Shown: positions 27,501 to 34,700 of the stretch, piece after piece
Layout: the number at the start of each line of letters is the position of its first letter
Position numbering within the stretch: position 1 is the stretch's first letter
Assembly: GCA_905221605.1 (NCBI GenBank)
Contig: CAJNDS010000648.1
Span: forward strand, 1-64,000
From: Symbiodinium natans
Lineage: Eukaryota > Sar > Dinophyceae > Suessiales > Symbiodiniaceae
Length of the DNA: 64,000 bases
Reading direction: 5' to 3'
The notes under the pieces: model-generated
Database searches by the model: none
What the model saw: the letters and a program-made list of their open reading frames with translations, nothing else
Told to the model about the DNA's origin: nothing
Translations under genes and position numbers: made by a program

Positions 27501-29831
27501 AAGACACCAAAGTCTGCAGGAGTCGGAGGCGTTGTAGACGCGCTGGTGGATGAACTGCTTGATGTGCTCCAGCTGCTCCAGCATCCAGTTAATCTGAAAG
27601 AGCCTGTCCGCGGGTGCGAGCGTTTTATCCCAGCCAGACGTGACCACTAGCATGGCGCTCTCCTTCTTTTGCTGCTGCCTATTGTCTGAGGCTAGCCACT
27701 GCAGAGACTCCTGGGTCTTGAGGATCTTGTCGTCGAGCTTGCCGATGACGTTCTCGACCTGCGTGATGAGGTTGAAGATTTCGGGTCGCAGGACCCCGAG
27801 GTGGTAATCGCGAATGGTCTGGAGAACCTCATTCCTTGTTGGGAGCGGTGTAGCCATGTAGGCTTGCATAGCCCCCACATCGTTGATGTCCACGCCCCTT
27901 TGCGCAGCCGTCATCTGGTAGGCGATGTCCGTCTCAATGGGCATGGGCTGGAAGAGGGATGAAGGGGTCCGCCTCTCTGTCGGGGGGTCGCGTACCCCTT
28001 CTTCCACAATGGCGTCCCTCTCCGCGGTCTCCATGACATGGTCCGAGGGCGGTGTAGCATGGGACTGGACCGTAGATGCCAAGGTGGACGGGGGCCCTCG
28101 CGTCTTGAGTCGAACCACATGTCCTGGCCGGCGTTGTAGACGTCGTGCTGTGTGGCCTGCCTCTGTGCCTCGAGGTGGCGGTAGGCCTGGCTGAGCTCTG
28201 CCCCCAGTCCGGAGTCGCGTCCGCTCATGGCTGCGGACGGTTCGAAAAAGCCCTGCAAAATGCCGGGCGTTGTAGCCAACGAGACTACAAGGAAAAAGAA
28301 AGCAAAACTCAAGTAGGTGACACCATGCAACATCGTACACAGCGGTAAAGCCTTCAAGCCCCCCACTAACATGCACATGCTCTCGCTGGCAGCCAAATGC
28401 CTCGAATAAGGCTTAGGGTTTAGGGTTTAGGGTTTAGGGTTTAGGGTTTAGGGTTTGTCTCATACATAATACATAATCACAGCAAGATGTTTCTTCATCA
28501 TCGCAATACTATGGTATATGGCCATCCGTAATATGTATGTACAATCATCAAGAATATCAATAAATGTATATGTCTGTCTGAATGTATGTATGTATGTACC
28601 CTAAACCCGAAGCCCTAGCCCCTAAATACCCCTGACAGCTCAACCCTCCCCCCCTCCCCCTCTCCCCCCCCAAACACCCCTGAACCCACTGCCAGCTCGA
28701 GCCGCTTGGCAGGAGCCGGGGAAGATCAACGTCTCCGATGGGAGCCTTGCCACCCCAGTCAGGGTTTAGGGTTTCGGGTTAAGGGTTTAGGGTTTCGGGT
28801 TTCGGGTTTAGGTTTAGGGTTTCGGGTTTCGGGTTTAGGGTTTAGGGTTTAGGTTTAGGGTCTAGGGTTTAGGGTTTAGGGACGCCTCCAGCCCCATGGC
28901 TTCGACCTCAATTTCAGGGCTTCGGCTTGGGGACCTTATAATCGACTTTCTTTTTTGGTGGGCTGCGGATTCGTGGTTTAGGCTTGAGTGCCATTCTTTA
29001 TTACTATATTTCGATTAGATCAACCAGCGAAAATGAGGTGCCCAGAGAAGAAACCACACTTGGATGGTCTAAACTCCAAACCCTATATAACCCGAGGACC
29101 TCTGAAGCCCAATGATCAATGGTACCTCTCAACCTCGTCTCTTCAGCGTCAAGAGCGAACCTCCTGCACCACCACCAAGGAAGATGAACCATTTCTGGTC
29201 CCACCACCAGGCTTACTTTGGGTTTAGGGTTTAGGGTTTAGGGTTGAGGGTTTAGGGTTTAGGGTTCATGGGGTTGGCTCGGGGGCGGCCATAAAGCTTT
29301 GGACCTCTAACAGGTTAAGAGCTTAATCCCACACTGACCAGGGAGCTCCTTCAAACGAGCATAGAACATGTAGAATCTAACATGTAGTATGTCACGTACA
29401 ACAACAACCTTGTATCCTACACTAGAGTGTCATATATATATATATACACACCGCCGCACAGCAATAGCAGCCTCATTCCAGGGATTGATGTTCTGGGCAG
29501 CCTATTACAAGGGACGCTCTTCTGCCCGGAGCTGGACTCTTCAAACTTTTTAGCCCGAACTCCTGAAGATCAGATGCCTGAACCGCAGCCTTCTTTTGCC
29601 ACAAACGTTATCCCTATAACTCCCCTGCAAATCAGCCCTAAACCCTAAACTGCCCTAAGCCCTAAGCCCTAAACCTTAAGCTGCAAACCCTAAACTCTAA
29701 GCCCTAAACCTAAACTCTAAACCCTAAACCCTAAACCCTAAACCCTTCAGGGGAAGTGTCTCTCAGCCTTGATCCTGGTCGTGGAGCCGACACCTGCCGC
29801 AGTGGAACCTGCGAGGCGGCTGGGACCCAGT
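18492..29831 (+). CDS. DUF3421-family protein, split gene (seven exons traced)
   Basis: Exons join without a frame break: 18492-18587, 19325-19366, 20140-20234, 20832-20931, 28713-28741, 29180-29210 and probably 29751-29831. Together they encode two successive DUF3421-like repeats. Visible motifs are GDALPEHALAVGTYALDGMV, VGRLNGEVGKINL, DGKMWNFRAHHQ and KWVPL in the first, then GDPLPPYAVKGGDTPTDG, VFVGH, PGKINV and KMNHFWSHHQ in the second. The family is widespread and its biochemical role is mostly unknown; it includes natterin-like proteins, but nothing here shows toxicity. Donors are GC, GA, GA, GA, GA and GC, and every acceptor is AG followed by G. The ATG at 18492 is chosen because the domain begins four residues later. 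Intron 4 carries the antisense LINE. The 3' end is uncertain: the last frame meets a TAG inside a telomere repeat at 29865. Confidence 0.7.
18710..19060. other. Asn-codon-rich low-complexity stretch inside intron 1
   Basis: The minus strand has a 99-codon open frame (18759-19058) with a charged start, SIAELDLFMEEARMNSDRAR, then an Asn/Ser/Lys-rich run caused by imperfect attgtt repeats on plus. It could be a minus-strand exon or just the repeat; no domain is recognisable and it lies opposite to the surrounding gene. Confidence 0.25.
19325..19366 (+). CDS. DUF3421-family gene, exon 2
   Basis: 14 codons, VGRLNGEVGKINLK. Acceptor ATCAG|GTG, donor GA (AAG|GAAACT), both phase 0. Confidence 0.65.
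20140..20234 (+). CDS. DUF3421-family gene, exon 3
   Basis: Begins DGKMWNFRAHHQ and ends KWVPL. Acceptor AAAG|GAT, donor GA (CACT|GACACT), ends in phase 2, which exon 4 completes. Confidence 0.7.
20832..20931 (+). CDS. DUF3421-family gene, exon 4
   Basis: Encodes NKGDPLPPYAVKGGDTPTDG and then VFVGH. Acceptor CTCAG|GAA; donor GA (TTG|GAACAT). A degraded copy of the last ~40 bases of this exon plus donor lies 115 bases downstream at about 21012-21055. Confidence 0.7.
21465..21476 (+). repeat. LINE target-site duplication, left copy
   Basis: CGAATAAGGCTT, identical to 28403-28414. The poly-A end of the minus-strand LINE (T run on plus) overlaps its last two bases. Confidence 0.85.
21482..22260 (-). 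CDS. LINE C-terminal part, downstream of RT
   Basis: In a frame different from the RT frame, this reads from the RT thumb through LPTLLYGLDTLTLEIKHLKT and WYHKYLRRALGV to a stop at 21482-21484. Such a segment follows RT in many LINE ORF2 proteins. The break from the RT frame lies in a five-A run (T run at 22259-22263 on plus): one base more would continue the RT frame into it. The A tail begins at the stop codon, so there is essentially no 3' UTR. Confidence 0.8.
22186..24240 (-). CDS. LINE RNase H then reverse transcriptase
   Basis: The frame starts upstream of the first Met (23985). It reads VEVYTDGSGS (first catalytic Asp at about 24120), GELSAWMEA (Glu), FCFDSKW (Asp) and VKGHSGQEYNDMADALAG (His/Asp): a complete type I RNase H. 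Then come the RT motifs APGPDNIHNE, NYRPISLLNT, FGFRANRSTQ, GIRQGCPLSPYLF and YADD (22357-22368 on plus). The protein acts in target-primed reverse transcription. The order is unusual: RNase H in LINEs normally follows RT. A C9 run at 24246-24254 separates this frame from the endonuclease frame. Confidence 0.9.
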   Translation of the reverse strand, partial: YNATRQQREKFNNEFRNALYLEDTEATPPKPAPPVEVYTDGSGSRGKCTSTTPAGWGFVTVINGVPTHRARGPVVTGTSPFSLGAVVGSNNTGELSAWMEAALYLLSMDPIPPTVTFCFDSKWVEGMVTGAFRPTRHKAMVYSAKRIYSLLKARTTIKWTWVKGHSGQEYNDMADALAGQAKRDGVRIGGRAEQHFYLTPTNLPLADAQAPLPVIKNAPDRISQALLTAAENTFAKLPVKPRTCWITPTLAADIEAVKQRRLHGDPQATQEYKRLKTQARKVKRQWLRDQVLQSHNQGSQALWRNLRKMKTGFRERKSRLKKEGRPVPWDKQHEAFADHLANVQWGPTTVTAEERELLRESPSLYAPSATPPPPFTLIELSDVIKQLRKAKAPGPDNIHNELVLLLDYIGEQQLLEMFNECFSSATVPQEWKEALIVSIYKGKGSDSDPANYRPISLLNTFYKIYAALLQKRLAKAHDHQLRSTQFGFRANRSTQQPLFVLRRLQDLALKTGSPFQLLFLDWRMAFDKVDHDSMIIALERLGVHRQYVDIIRDLYTNQTFYTRGPFGDTAKATPHTGIRQGCPLSPYLFIMVMTVLFSDVDRRLRIHGTPTNSWSVGKPVYDLEYADDTLLISVTKPQMNDILKAIEVEATLYGMLLNKEKQSLWSTTPTPPRSYTLPMAPRFP
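24177..26603 (-). CDS. LINE ORF2 N-terminal part with APE-type endonuclease
   Basis: An 808-codon frame. The first ~480 residues show no recognisable domain. Then an exonuclease-endonuclease-phosphatase domain follows: SLRIGAQNVQGM, VLMLTETHS (Glu), YVVGDYNVRL (Asp/Asn) and the terminal FPSDHYLLLTELS (Asp-His). These are the metal-binding and catalytic signatures of the endonuclease that nicks the target DNA. The frame ends 13 codons before the RNase H linker becomes readable in the next frame. Whether the Met at 26603 is the true start cannot be judged. Confidence 0.85.
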   Translation of the reverse strand: MASAPFACLNFAVQCSPDYTALIPHLRLRLPTFEFSQHRLRRGYGLSTAAFKRQGGSAFSFLGKTPSRFQEPHLTSRCIGWDRSPLRRSQFRGKKRHKQPACPHLSRALLLHLIAAITVFYYTCPHRHNPLIVVLDALAVFGAFSTMARSATMICRSARSCRTKRTENTAQATPPGQGFLRLGYTIDYLGVLQRTLNRLMHTLNGNTATRVEISLNDLIPPNPTPLPGLKLSRAFLLAHRQPKSPIPEELPTLNPRATPPRTGRRTCFRNQEGLKISFSKKVTKPKRRFVQNKTGCHPLGSPTLHPTHTQPYPEGVGQKVSKGTGNSVNLKNTFILASKPTPPQRGLPGATPVVNEECLSPPLPAKALLGRGPGARCLRRRYYRQWRGSFRANILPGNTGNNLVKGRVPLKADHGKDRKTTNAGNFRRLVLRQSAIGVRKGKTTKLMATPPVAYGSSLRIGAQNVQGMAELFKHQEVLALMHTQHLDVLMLTETHSKSYYSFQSQGYLFVVNGNNKDKWSGVTAVISPKMVPHISNIIQHTSRILQIIISSKSGSIHIIGVYAPHDKSQEEERKTPFWNMLEDILTTIPQPEPVYVVGDYNVRLQGRFSAEQDFLGPHIYGKGKLAANTKTHSNRTFYTSLLKSLGFADALSFKQSNLTKHVTYRDKFSPPDNWDQFILDPLILLQMWDRFATLPLPESDQLSLVSEIRAFLGLDTLPPNKLATPHIDPVRFQSLDRLITPRKWLPTIRTVKAVHNTGFPSDHYLLLTELSVRLGARRQRQPRPPPWSTTPPDNSARSSTTNLGTHYI
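26628..28376 (-). CDS. LINE ORF1 protein, probable
   Basis: A 582-codon frame ending 24 bases before the Met of the next frame. A helical region near residues 195-230 (EIFNLITQVENVIGKLDDKI) could form a coiled coil; the C-terminus is Pro/Gly/Lys-rich (PSEPGPGKGRGK). ORF1 proteins of LINEs bind RNA as oligomers, but no RNA-recognition or zinc-knuckle motif is visible, so the role is inferred from position. Another frame (27911-28396) gives MSGRDSGLGAELSQAYRHLE, which looks more natural as a start and could join this frame through a one-base slip near 28090-28100. Confidence 0.65.
   Translation of the reverse strand: MHVSGGLEGFTAVYDVAWCHLLEFCFLFPCSLVGYNARHFAGLFRTVRSHERTRLRTGGRAQPGLPPPRGTEAGHTARRLQRRPGHVVRLKTRGPPSTLASTVQSHATPPSDHVMETAERDAIVEEGVRDPPTERRTPSSLFQPMPIETDIAYQMTAAQRGVDINDVGAMQAYMATPLPTRNEVLQTIRDYHLGVLRPEIFNLITQVENVIGKLDDKILKTQESLQWLASDNRQQQKKESAMLVVTSGWDKTLAPADRLFQINWMLEQLEHIKQFIHQRVYNASDSCRLWCLSALAVEPSTPPAGPHAWSTVTMLQFKDFSCRKAFVDAYGGGAGCPLYKDAKTPVKQHHIRVTAASPQFQRKLELPLRVALTVINRSSEVQGTTPEPIVILWRTLTVMKPAATKEFNPQAHAWARMTYYEQSGELRGLLEVDAELFDLMSAKPPHGDEENLWAHCWNQLTFGVQHELDVTEKQVFTQAALGAKGSSKGISLGKSQRHWSAPFIYNSAMNPFPIPMTISKVDAVSYCWDEYCDKVAAPQHKVGNYQAGTFEGAPVVTPPAAGANLPQGPAPSEPGPGKGRGK
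28403..28414 (+). repeat. LINE target-site duplication, right copy
   Basis: CGAATAAGGCTT, identical to 21465-21476, followed directly by AGGGTTTAGGG. Confidence 0.85.
28415..28712 (+). other. remainder of DUF3421 intron 4 after the LINE
   Basis: A telomere tract (28412-28455), a unique AT-rich piece with a short ATGTATGT run near 28585, and a C-rich stretch. No gene seen. Confidence 0.6.
28713..28741 (+). CDS. DUF3421-family gene, exon 5
   Basis: A 29-nt exon encoding EPGKINVSD plus two bases of the next codon. Acceptor GGCAG|GAG; donor GA (GATGG|GAGCCT). Confidence 0.6.
29180..29210 (+). CDS. DUF3421-family gene, exon 6
   Basis: A 31-nt exon encoding KMNHFWSHHQ; matches the exon-3 pattern KMWNFRAHHQ at the same place in the repeat. 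Acceptor CCAAG|GAA, donor GC (CAG|GCTTAC). Confidence 0.65.
29751..29831 (+). CDS. DUF3421-family gene, possible exon 7
   Basis: In phase with exon 6 it reads GKCLSALILVVEPTPAAVEP and more. The hydrophobic strand before EP fits the end of a DUF3421 repeat. A GT donor at 29832 or a stop at 29865-29867, formed by the telomere repeat, are alternative ends. Confidence 0.4.
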
Positions 29832-30039
29832 GTAGGCCCTCAATTATTCCCTTCTTGTAGGGTTTAGGGTTTAGGGTTTAGGGTTCAGGGTTTAGGGTTT
29901 AGGGTTTAGGGTTTAGGGTTTGTGCCAAACGGAAGCCCGCTTTGGGAGCGCGCAGTAGTCTGCAGACCTCCCCACTTACAACTCTCAAGGAGTTAAGGCC
30001 TTCTTGTAAAATTTACAAAGCATCACATGGGTCAGCACT

Positions 30040-30535
30040 CACGCCCTTTTGGGGACCTCCACAAGTGTGTGCACAGCTTGGGTTGGGCAAGGGCCACGGA
30101 AATCGGGAGGCTGGCCAGGTGCGTGGACCAGGCACAAAGCTGTAGGACAGCTTGGATTGGCAAGAACAGCCCTGCCTGGCGCGAAGGGGCTAAGGCCAGG
30201 GAGGCAGGCCCAGGAACACGGCAGGGTGCACGGAAAGACCGACAAAGGCAGTGCGCGGACAGCTTGGCTTGGCGCGAAGGGGCCTTAGACACAGCACCAG
30301 AACCGGAGGGCCACAGCTAGGGAAGGGGGCAAATCAAACTAGAGAAGATGAGAGGGCCAGTCACCAGAGGGCCACCAGAGGACCAGAGGGTCACCAGAGG
30401 GCCAGTGGCCAGAGCACCAGCAGAGGGTCAGGGGGAGGGAGGGCCAGGGCCAGGGCCAGGCAGGCCCGCCTGGCTCCCAGGGTCTCACTGAGCGCTCGAC
30501 CAGCGCCCGCCTACCTGACAAGAGAGTGGGGTGGG
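30040..30535 (+). repeat. GC-rich stretch with short tandem repeats
   Basis: Recurrent cttggcgcgaaggggc (30176, 30268) and an agagggccaccagagg array at 30350-30430, then ccagggccagggccagg. Open frames on both strands are long only because of composition. No gene recognised. Confidence 0.6.
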
Positions 30536-30865
30536 GGGTGGGTTTAGGGTTCTTTCTGATAACCATCTGCAAACCAACAAGGGCACCCGTGCTAGTCCTG
30601 GGTCTAGGTGGTGTTGAAGGAAGTTGAGACATCAGGGTGCCTATCAGTAGAGTTTGGGTTCTAGGGTTTCGGGTTTAGGGCAGTTTCGGGTGGGGTACGT
30701 AGAAGCAGGGTCTCAAGAGTAACCTTCAAGTAAACCCTAAAAACCGGATGCCCAGTAGTACGCCCTCAGAAGCAGGACGTTGGAAGGGACCCCGTATATA
30801 CCTCTTATATACCCTATCAAACCCAGGGGGCCCCCTACTTCGGAACCCTTTACAGCGGGTAAGGG

Positions 30866-30960
30866 ATACGATTAAGGGACCATGAAACTACCCTTAGATA
30901 GGGAGCCCTAAACCCTAAAGATTGGACCATATAGAGGGACCATGAAACTACCCTCAGAGC
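30866..30960 (+). mobile_element. dispersed element ends with AGGGACCATGAAACTACCC (family E)
   Basis: Two copies of gggaccatgaaactaccct about 65 bases apart, flanking gagccctaaaccctaaag. The same sequence ends a symmetrical element at 37130-37300. Confidence 0.55.
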
Positions 30961-31677
30961 TGTGGAACGACCCTAAGCCCTCAACCCTAAACCCTAAACC
31001 CTAAACCCTAAGCCCTAAACCTTAAACCGCTAGTCAACATGCGGCAGCTAGGCCTCCCGAGAGGGGTCCGCCAGTTCCAACACTGCCAGCATCCTTTCCG
31101 AGTCTGGATCGCTTGAGCCAGGCAGGGTTCAGGGTTCAGGGTTTAGGGTTTAGTGTTTAGGGTTTAGGGTTTAGGGTTTAGGGCTTAGGGTTTAGGGTTT
31201 TAGGGCTTTAGGGTTTTGGGTTTTAGGGTTTAGGGTTTAGGGTTAAGGGTTCCGGAGGGTTGAGGCTTCGGTCCCTCCCTAATTGACCGATGAGGAGCGG
31301 AGCAGCATCTCAATTGAGTATGTTCGTTGAGGCTTACCAAACCACCCTAAAGACCCCGGGGCCCCGAAACCCTAAACCCTGAACCCTGAACGCTAAACCC
31401 TAAACCCTTCTCTTATCCGTGACTTCATCTAGAACTTTTTCCAGAGTTGGGGTGACCGATCTTTGTTGGAGGGGAGGGCGGTTGCCTGGCACTAGCGTTC
31501 GGGTTAAGGGCTTTGGGTATAAGGTACACGCTTTTTTGGGGTTTCGGATGTAGGGTTTAGGGTTGAGGGTTGAGGGTTCAGCGCCCTTCACCTGATGTCC
31601 TACATCCCAGAAGGCTCAGGGGTGTTGAGGGGTCTAGAGAGTACGTGACAACATATGTACCAAGGAAGAAAACGACA

Positions 31678-31790
31678 GGTTTAGGGTTTAGGGTTTGGGG
31701 TTTAGGGTTTAGGGTTTAGGGTTTAGGGTTTAGGGTTTAGGGTTTAGGGTTTAGGGTTTAGGGTTTAGGGTTTAGGGTTTAGGGTTTTCA
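31678..31790 (+). repeat. interstitial telomere tract (TTTAGGG)n
   Basis: About sixteen units, ending some ten bases before the candidate exon at 31800. Confidence 0.95.
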
Positions 31791-31799
31791 AGTTCGCAG

Positions 31800-34700
31800 G
31801 AGGAGCTCGCTCAGCTCAAGGCCAATGATGTTCTGCAGAAGGATTTGCTTCAGTCTCTGCCAGGTGGGCGGGTTTCGAGTGCTTTCAACTCTAGGGTTTA
31901 GGGTTTAGGGTTTAGGGTTTGGGGTTTGGGGTTTAGGGTTTAGGGTTTAGGCTACTCTCCCCATAACCCAAGGGGTTCTCCCTTTCTGAAAAACTTAAAT
32001 CCGCTTCCGCTGCAAGGGTACCAGAAAGGGCTCCTACCCGCAAGTCTGGGGCTTCCAAGATGCAGTTTAGGGTTTAGGGTTTAGGGTTTAGGGTTTAGGG
32101 TTTAGGGTTTAGGGCATAGAGGGTTCAGGGTTGAGGCCTCAGGGTTCGGAGTTTGGTTTCCGCTTGGCAAAAGCTCGGGGCTAGGCCCACCAGGCTTCCT
32201 AGTGAAGCATCTTCATCCAAGTTGGGATTAGGGTTTAGGGTTTAGGGTTTAGGGTTTAGGGTTTAGGGTTTAGGGGTTTAGCATGTCCCCAGAAGTACCA
32301 AGGCCACGAAAACCAAACTTAAAGCACCTACAGCCTCTCAAGCCAATCCTCCAGCGGCGGCAGGTGTCCAGGACTACATCCATCAGATAAGGGTGATGTC
32401 CCAAGAGAACGCCAAGAGTGCTCAGGAGCACGAAAAACACCAGGGTGTGTTTTAACACTAAATCCTAAACCCTAAAAAACGCCATCTAGGACTTTGCAGC
32501 GGGTTGGGTGATGCTGAATTCTGGGGGTTGAGATCGGGTTCAAGGTTTAGGGTGTCTTAGGTGGCTAGGTTAGTGCTTTTCTAAACCCTAAACCCTAAAC
32601 CCTAAACCCTAAACCCTAAACCCTAAACCCTAAACCCTAAACCCTAAACCCTAACGGTTCCTGAGGGGTTGATGGACAAAGACCTGGAGCCCTGGCCCCA
32701 AGCATAAGACCAACCATCAAGGATGCGTTTAGGGTTTAGGGTTTAGGGTTTAGGGTTTAGGGTTTAGGGTTTAGGGTTTAGGGTTTAGGGTTTAGGGTTT
32801 AGGGTTCAGGGTTCAGGGTTCAGGGTTTAGGGTTTAGGGTTTAGGACTGAGGACTTAGTGCGTAGCTAACTTTGGGCCAAGCCAACTGGACAACCGTGTG
32901 CGTCTAGCGAGCAGCAGTCGGAGAGGAGTTGCAGCCGAAGCGCTCTGATCCACCCACCCCCAAACTAGGATGCCCAGTAGCGCCCTTATTCCCTTTTTGG
33001 GGGGTTTAGGTTCCCTTATAAACCCCTTTAAGCAAAAAAGGGCACCCTTTTTAAGCCTAGGTTACTGGGCAGCCTAGCAAAAAGGGTAACATAGGAGTCG
33101 GAGGGCCCCTTCTTCAGTTTATAGTTACAACCCCCAAAACCCTTTTCTAGTTATTCAGGCTCGTTTCTGGCCCTGTGCTGAGGAACCCTCATGTGCATCA
33201 TGCGCGTAAGCTTTGTGAAGCCAGGAGACCCTGAACCCTAAACCCTAAACCCTAAACCCTAGACCCTAAAACCTAAACCCTAAACCCCAGGAGCTTTTGC
33301 ACCGGGAAGGGGGGGTGCGCGAATGCATCCAGCAGCAGCTGAGCTGATCACTGAACCGGGCTTAATACTTAAGGGGTCAGGGTTTAGGGTTTAGGGTTTT
33401 AGGGTTTAGCCTTTAGGGTTTAGGGTTTAGGGTTTAGGGTTTAGGGTTTAGGGTTTAGGAGGGTCAATATGGTTTAGGGACTTTGGGGGGAGGCCCTGAA
33501 CCTGGGTCCGTGTTGCATGAACTCATGACTATCTCTCAGCTCCCGAACCAGAACTTCCAACAACCTTCTCCAGAAGCTGGTGGTTTAGGGTTTAGGGTTT
33601 AGGGTTTAGGGTTTAGGGTTTAGGGTTTAGGGTTTAGGGTTTAGGGTTTAGGGTTTAGGGTTTAGGGTTTAGGGTTTAGGGTTTAGGGTTTAGGGTTTAG
33701 GGTTTAGCCCAGGCGCAAGAAGAGGCGACTGCACTGTCAACCTACTAAGGTAGGGGTCGGAAGAACTACTACAAGTCTTCCCTTATGGTCCCCTTTAGAA
33801 CTATGCTACAAGAACCCCCCAAAACCCTATTCTAGTTGTTAAGGCCCCTCTTGTAGCAAGGTCTGAGAGAGTCAGAGGCTTGGTTCCGGCTTTCATGTGC
33901 GGGGTCGGTTGCGGAACGCAGTCGACGTACTGTTGGCGGTTTAGGGGGCAGTTTAGGGTTTAAGGGTCCTCCTTTGTGTTGGATTTCTTATGTTTCCAAG
34001 TCTCGGGATTCAGGATATCTGTAAGAGGAGCCAGAGAGAGAGAGAGAGAGAAATACCCTAAACCCTAAACCCTAAACCCTAAACCCTAAACCCTAAACCC
34101 TAAACCCTAAACCCTAAACCCTAAACCAGAGAGAGAGGGCGAGAGGCCGAGAGAGGAGCGAAGAGTAGTCGCCGGGCAGATAATTGTGTGAGTTCCGGCA
34201 ACCTTAATTTCAGCAGACTGCAACTACCCACTTTGTCTTCTTCCGAGCTTCCCTAAACCCTCAACCCTAAACCCTAAACCCTAAACCCTAAACCCTAAAA
34301 CCTCACATCTTCCGGAGGTGATGTCTCAGAGATCAGTCTCCCCATTTGCACAAGCTGCTCCTAGTTCGGGGCTTCCTGCAATAAGATCCGCGCTGCTGAA
34401 TGTGGCCCCTAATGCTCAGGAGCCCCTGTGAGAAAGTAGAGCCTAAAGCCCCTAAGCCTTAAGCCCTAGACCCTAAACCCCAAACCCTAAACCCCAAACC
34501 CTAAACCCTAAACCCTAAACTAAACCCTAAACCCCTAACCCTAAACCCCAAACCCTAAACCCTAAACCCCAAACCCTAGACCCTAAACCCTAAACCCTAA
34601 ACCCTCAAGAAGCTTCGCTGCAGGTATGAGCAAGACTCTGCTTCCATACAGCCCCTTCGCAGCCGCGTTCTCGATCTTGCCGCTGCTCAAGACCAGGTGA

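Larger units (their letters stand above)
21786..28276 (-). repeat. about 26 dispersed copies of a TACAMCGCC motif in the LINE
   Basis: On the element's coding strand the core TACA(C/A)CGCC, usually preceded by GGC or GGAG, occurs near 21786, 22235, 22518, 22605, 23126, 24083, 24155, 24232, 24426, 25252, 25576, 25825, 26080, 26222, 26541, 26701, 27043, 27220, 27343, 27469, 27528, 27619, 27844, 28048, 28130 and 28265 (a few with one or two changes). All are in the same orientation, and no copy was noticed outside the element. They fall in different reading frames (ATPP, YNA, GVHR), so the repeat is a nucleotide, not a protein, feature. Confidence 0.85.
21477..28402 (-). mobile_element. non-LTR retrotransposon (LINE), near full length
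   Basis: A 6.9-kb element on the minus strand. It carries, 5' to 3', an ORF1, an apurinic-type endonuclease, an RNase H, a reverse transcriptase and a C-terminal region, then an A run immediately after the stop codon. A perfect 12-bp target duplication flanks it. The right flank continues AGGGTTTAGGG, so the target lay at the edge of a telomere-like tract in intron 4 of the DUF3421-family gene. Two or three single-base frame breaks, at least two in homopolymers, interrupt the coding frames; otherwise catalytic motifs are intact, suggesting a young insertion. Confidence 0.93.

Noticed and set aside
21510-28348. Plus-strand open frames across the LINE
   Set aside because: Shadows of the minus-strand ORFs; they show no domains, while the minus frames carry endonuclease, RNase H and RT motifs.
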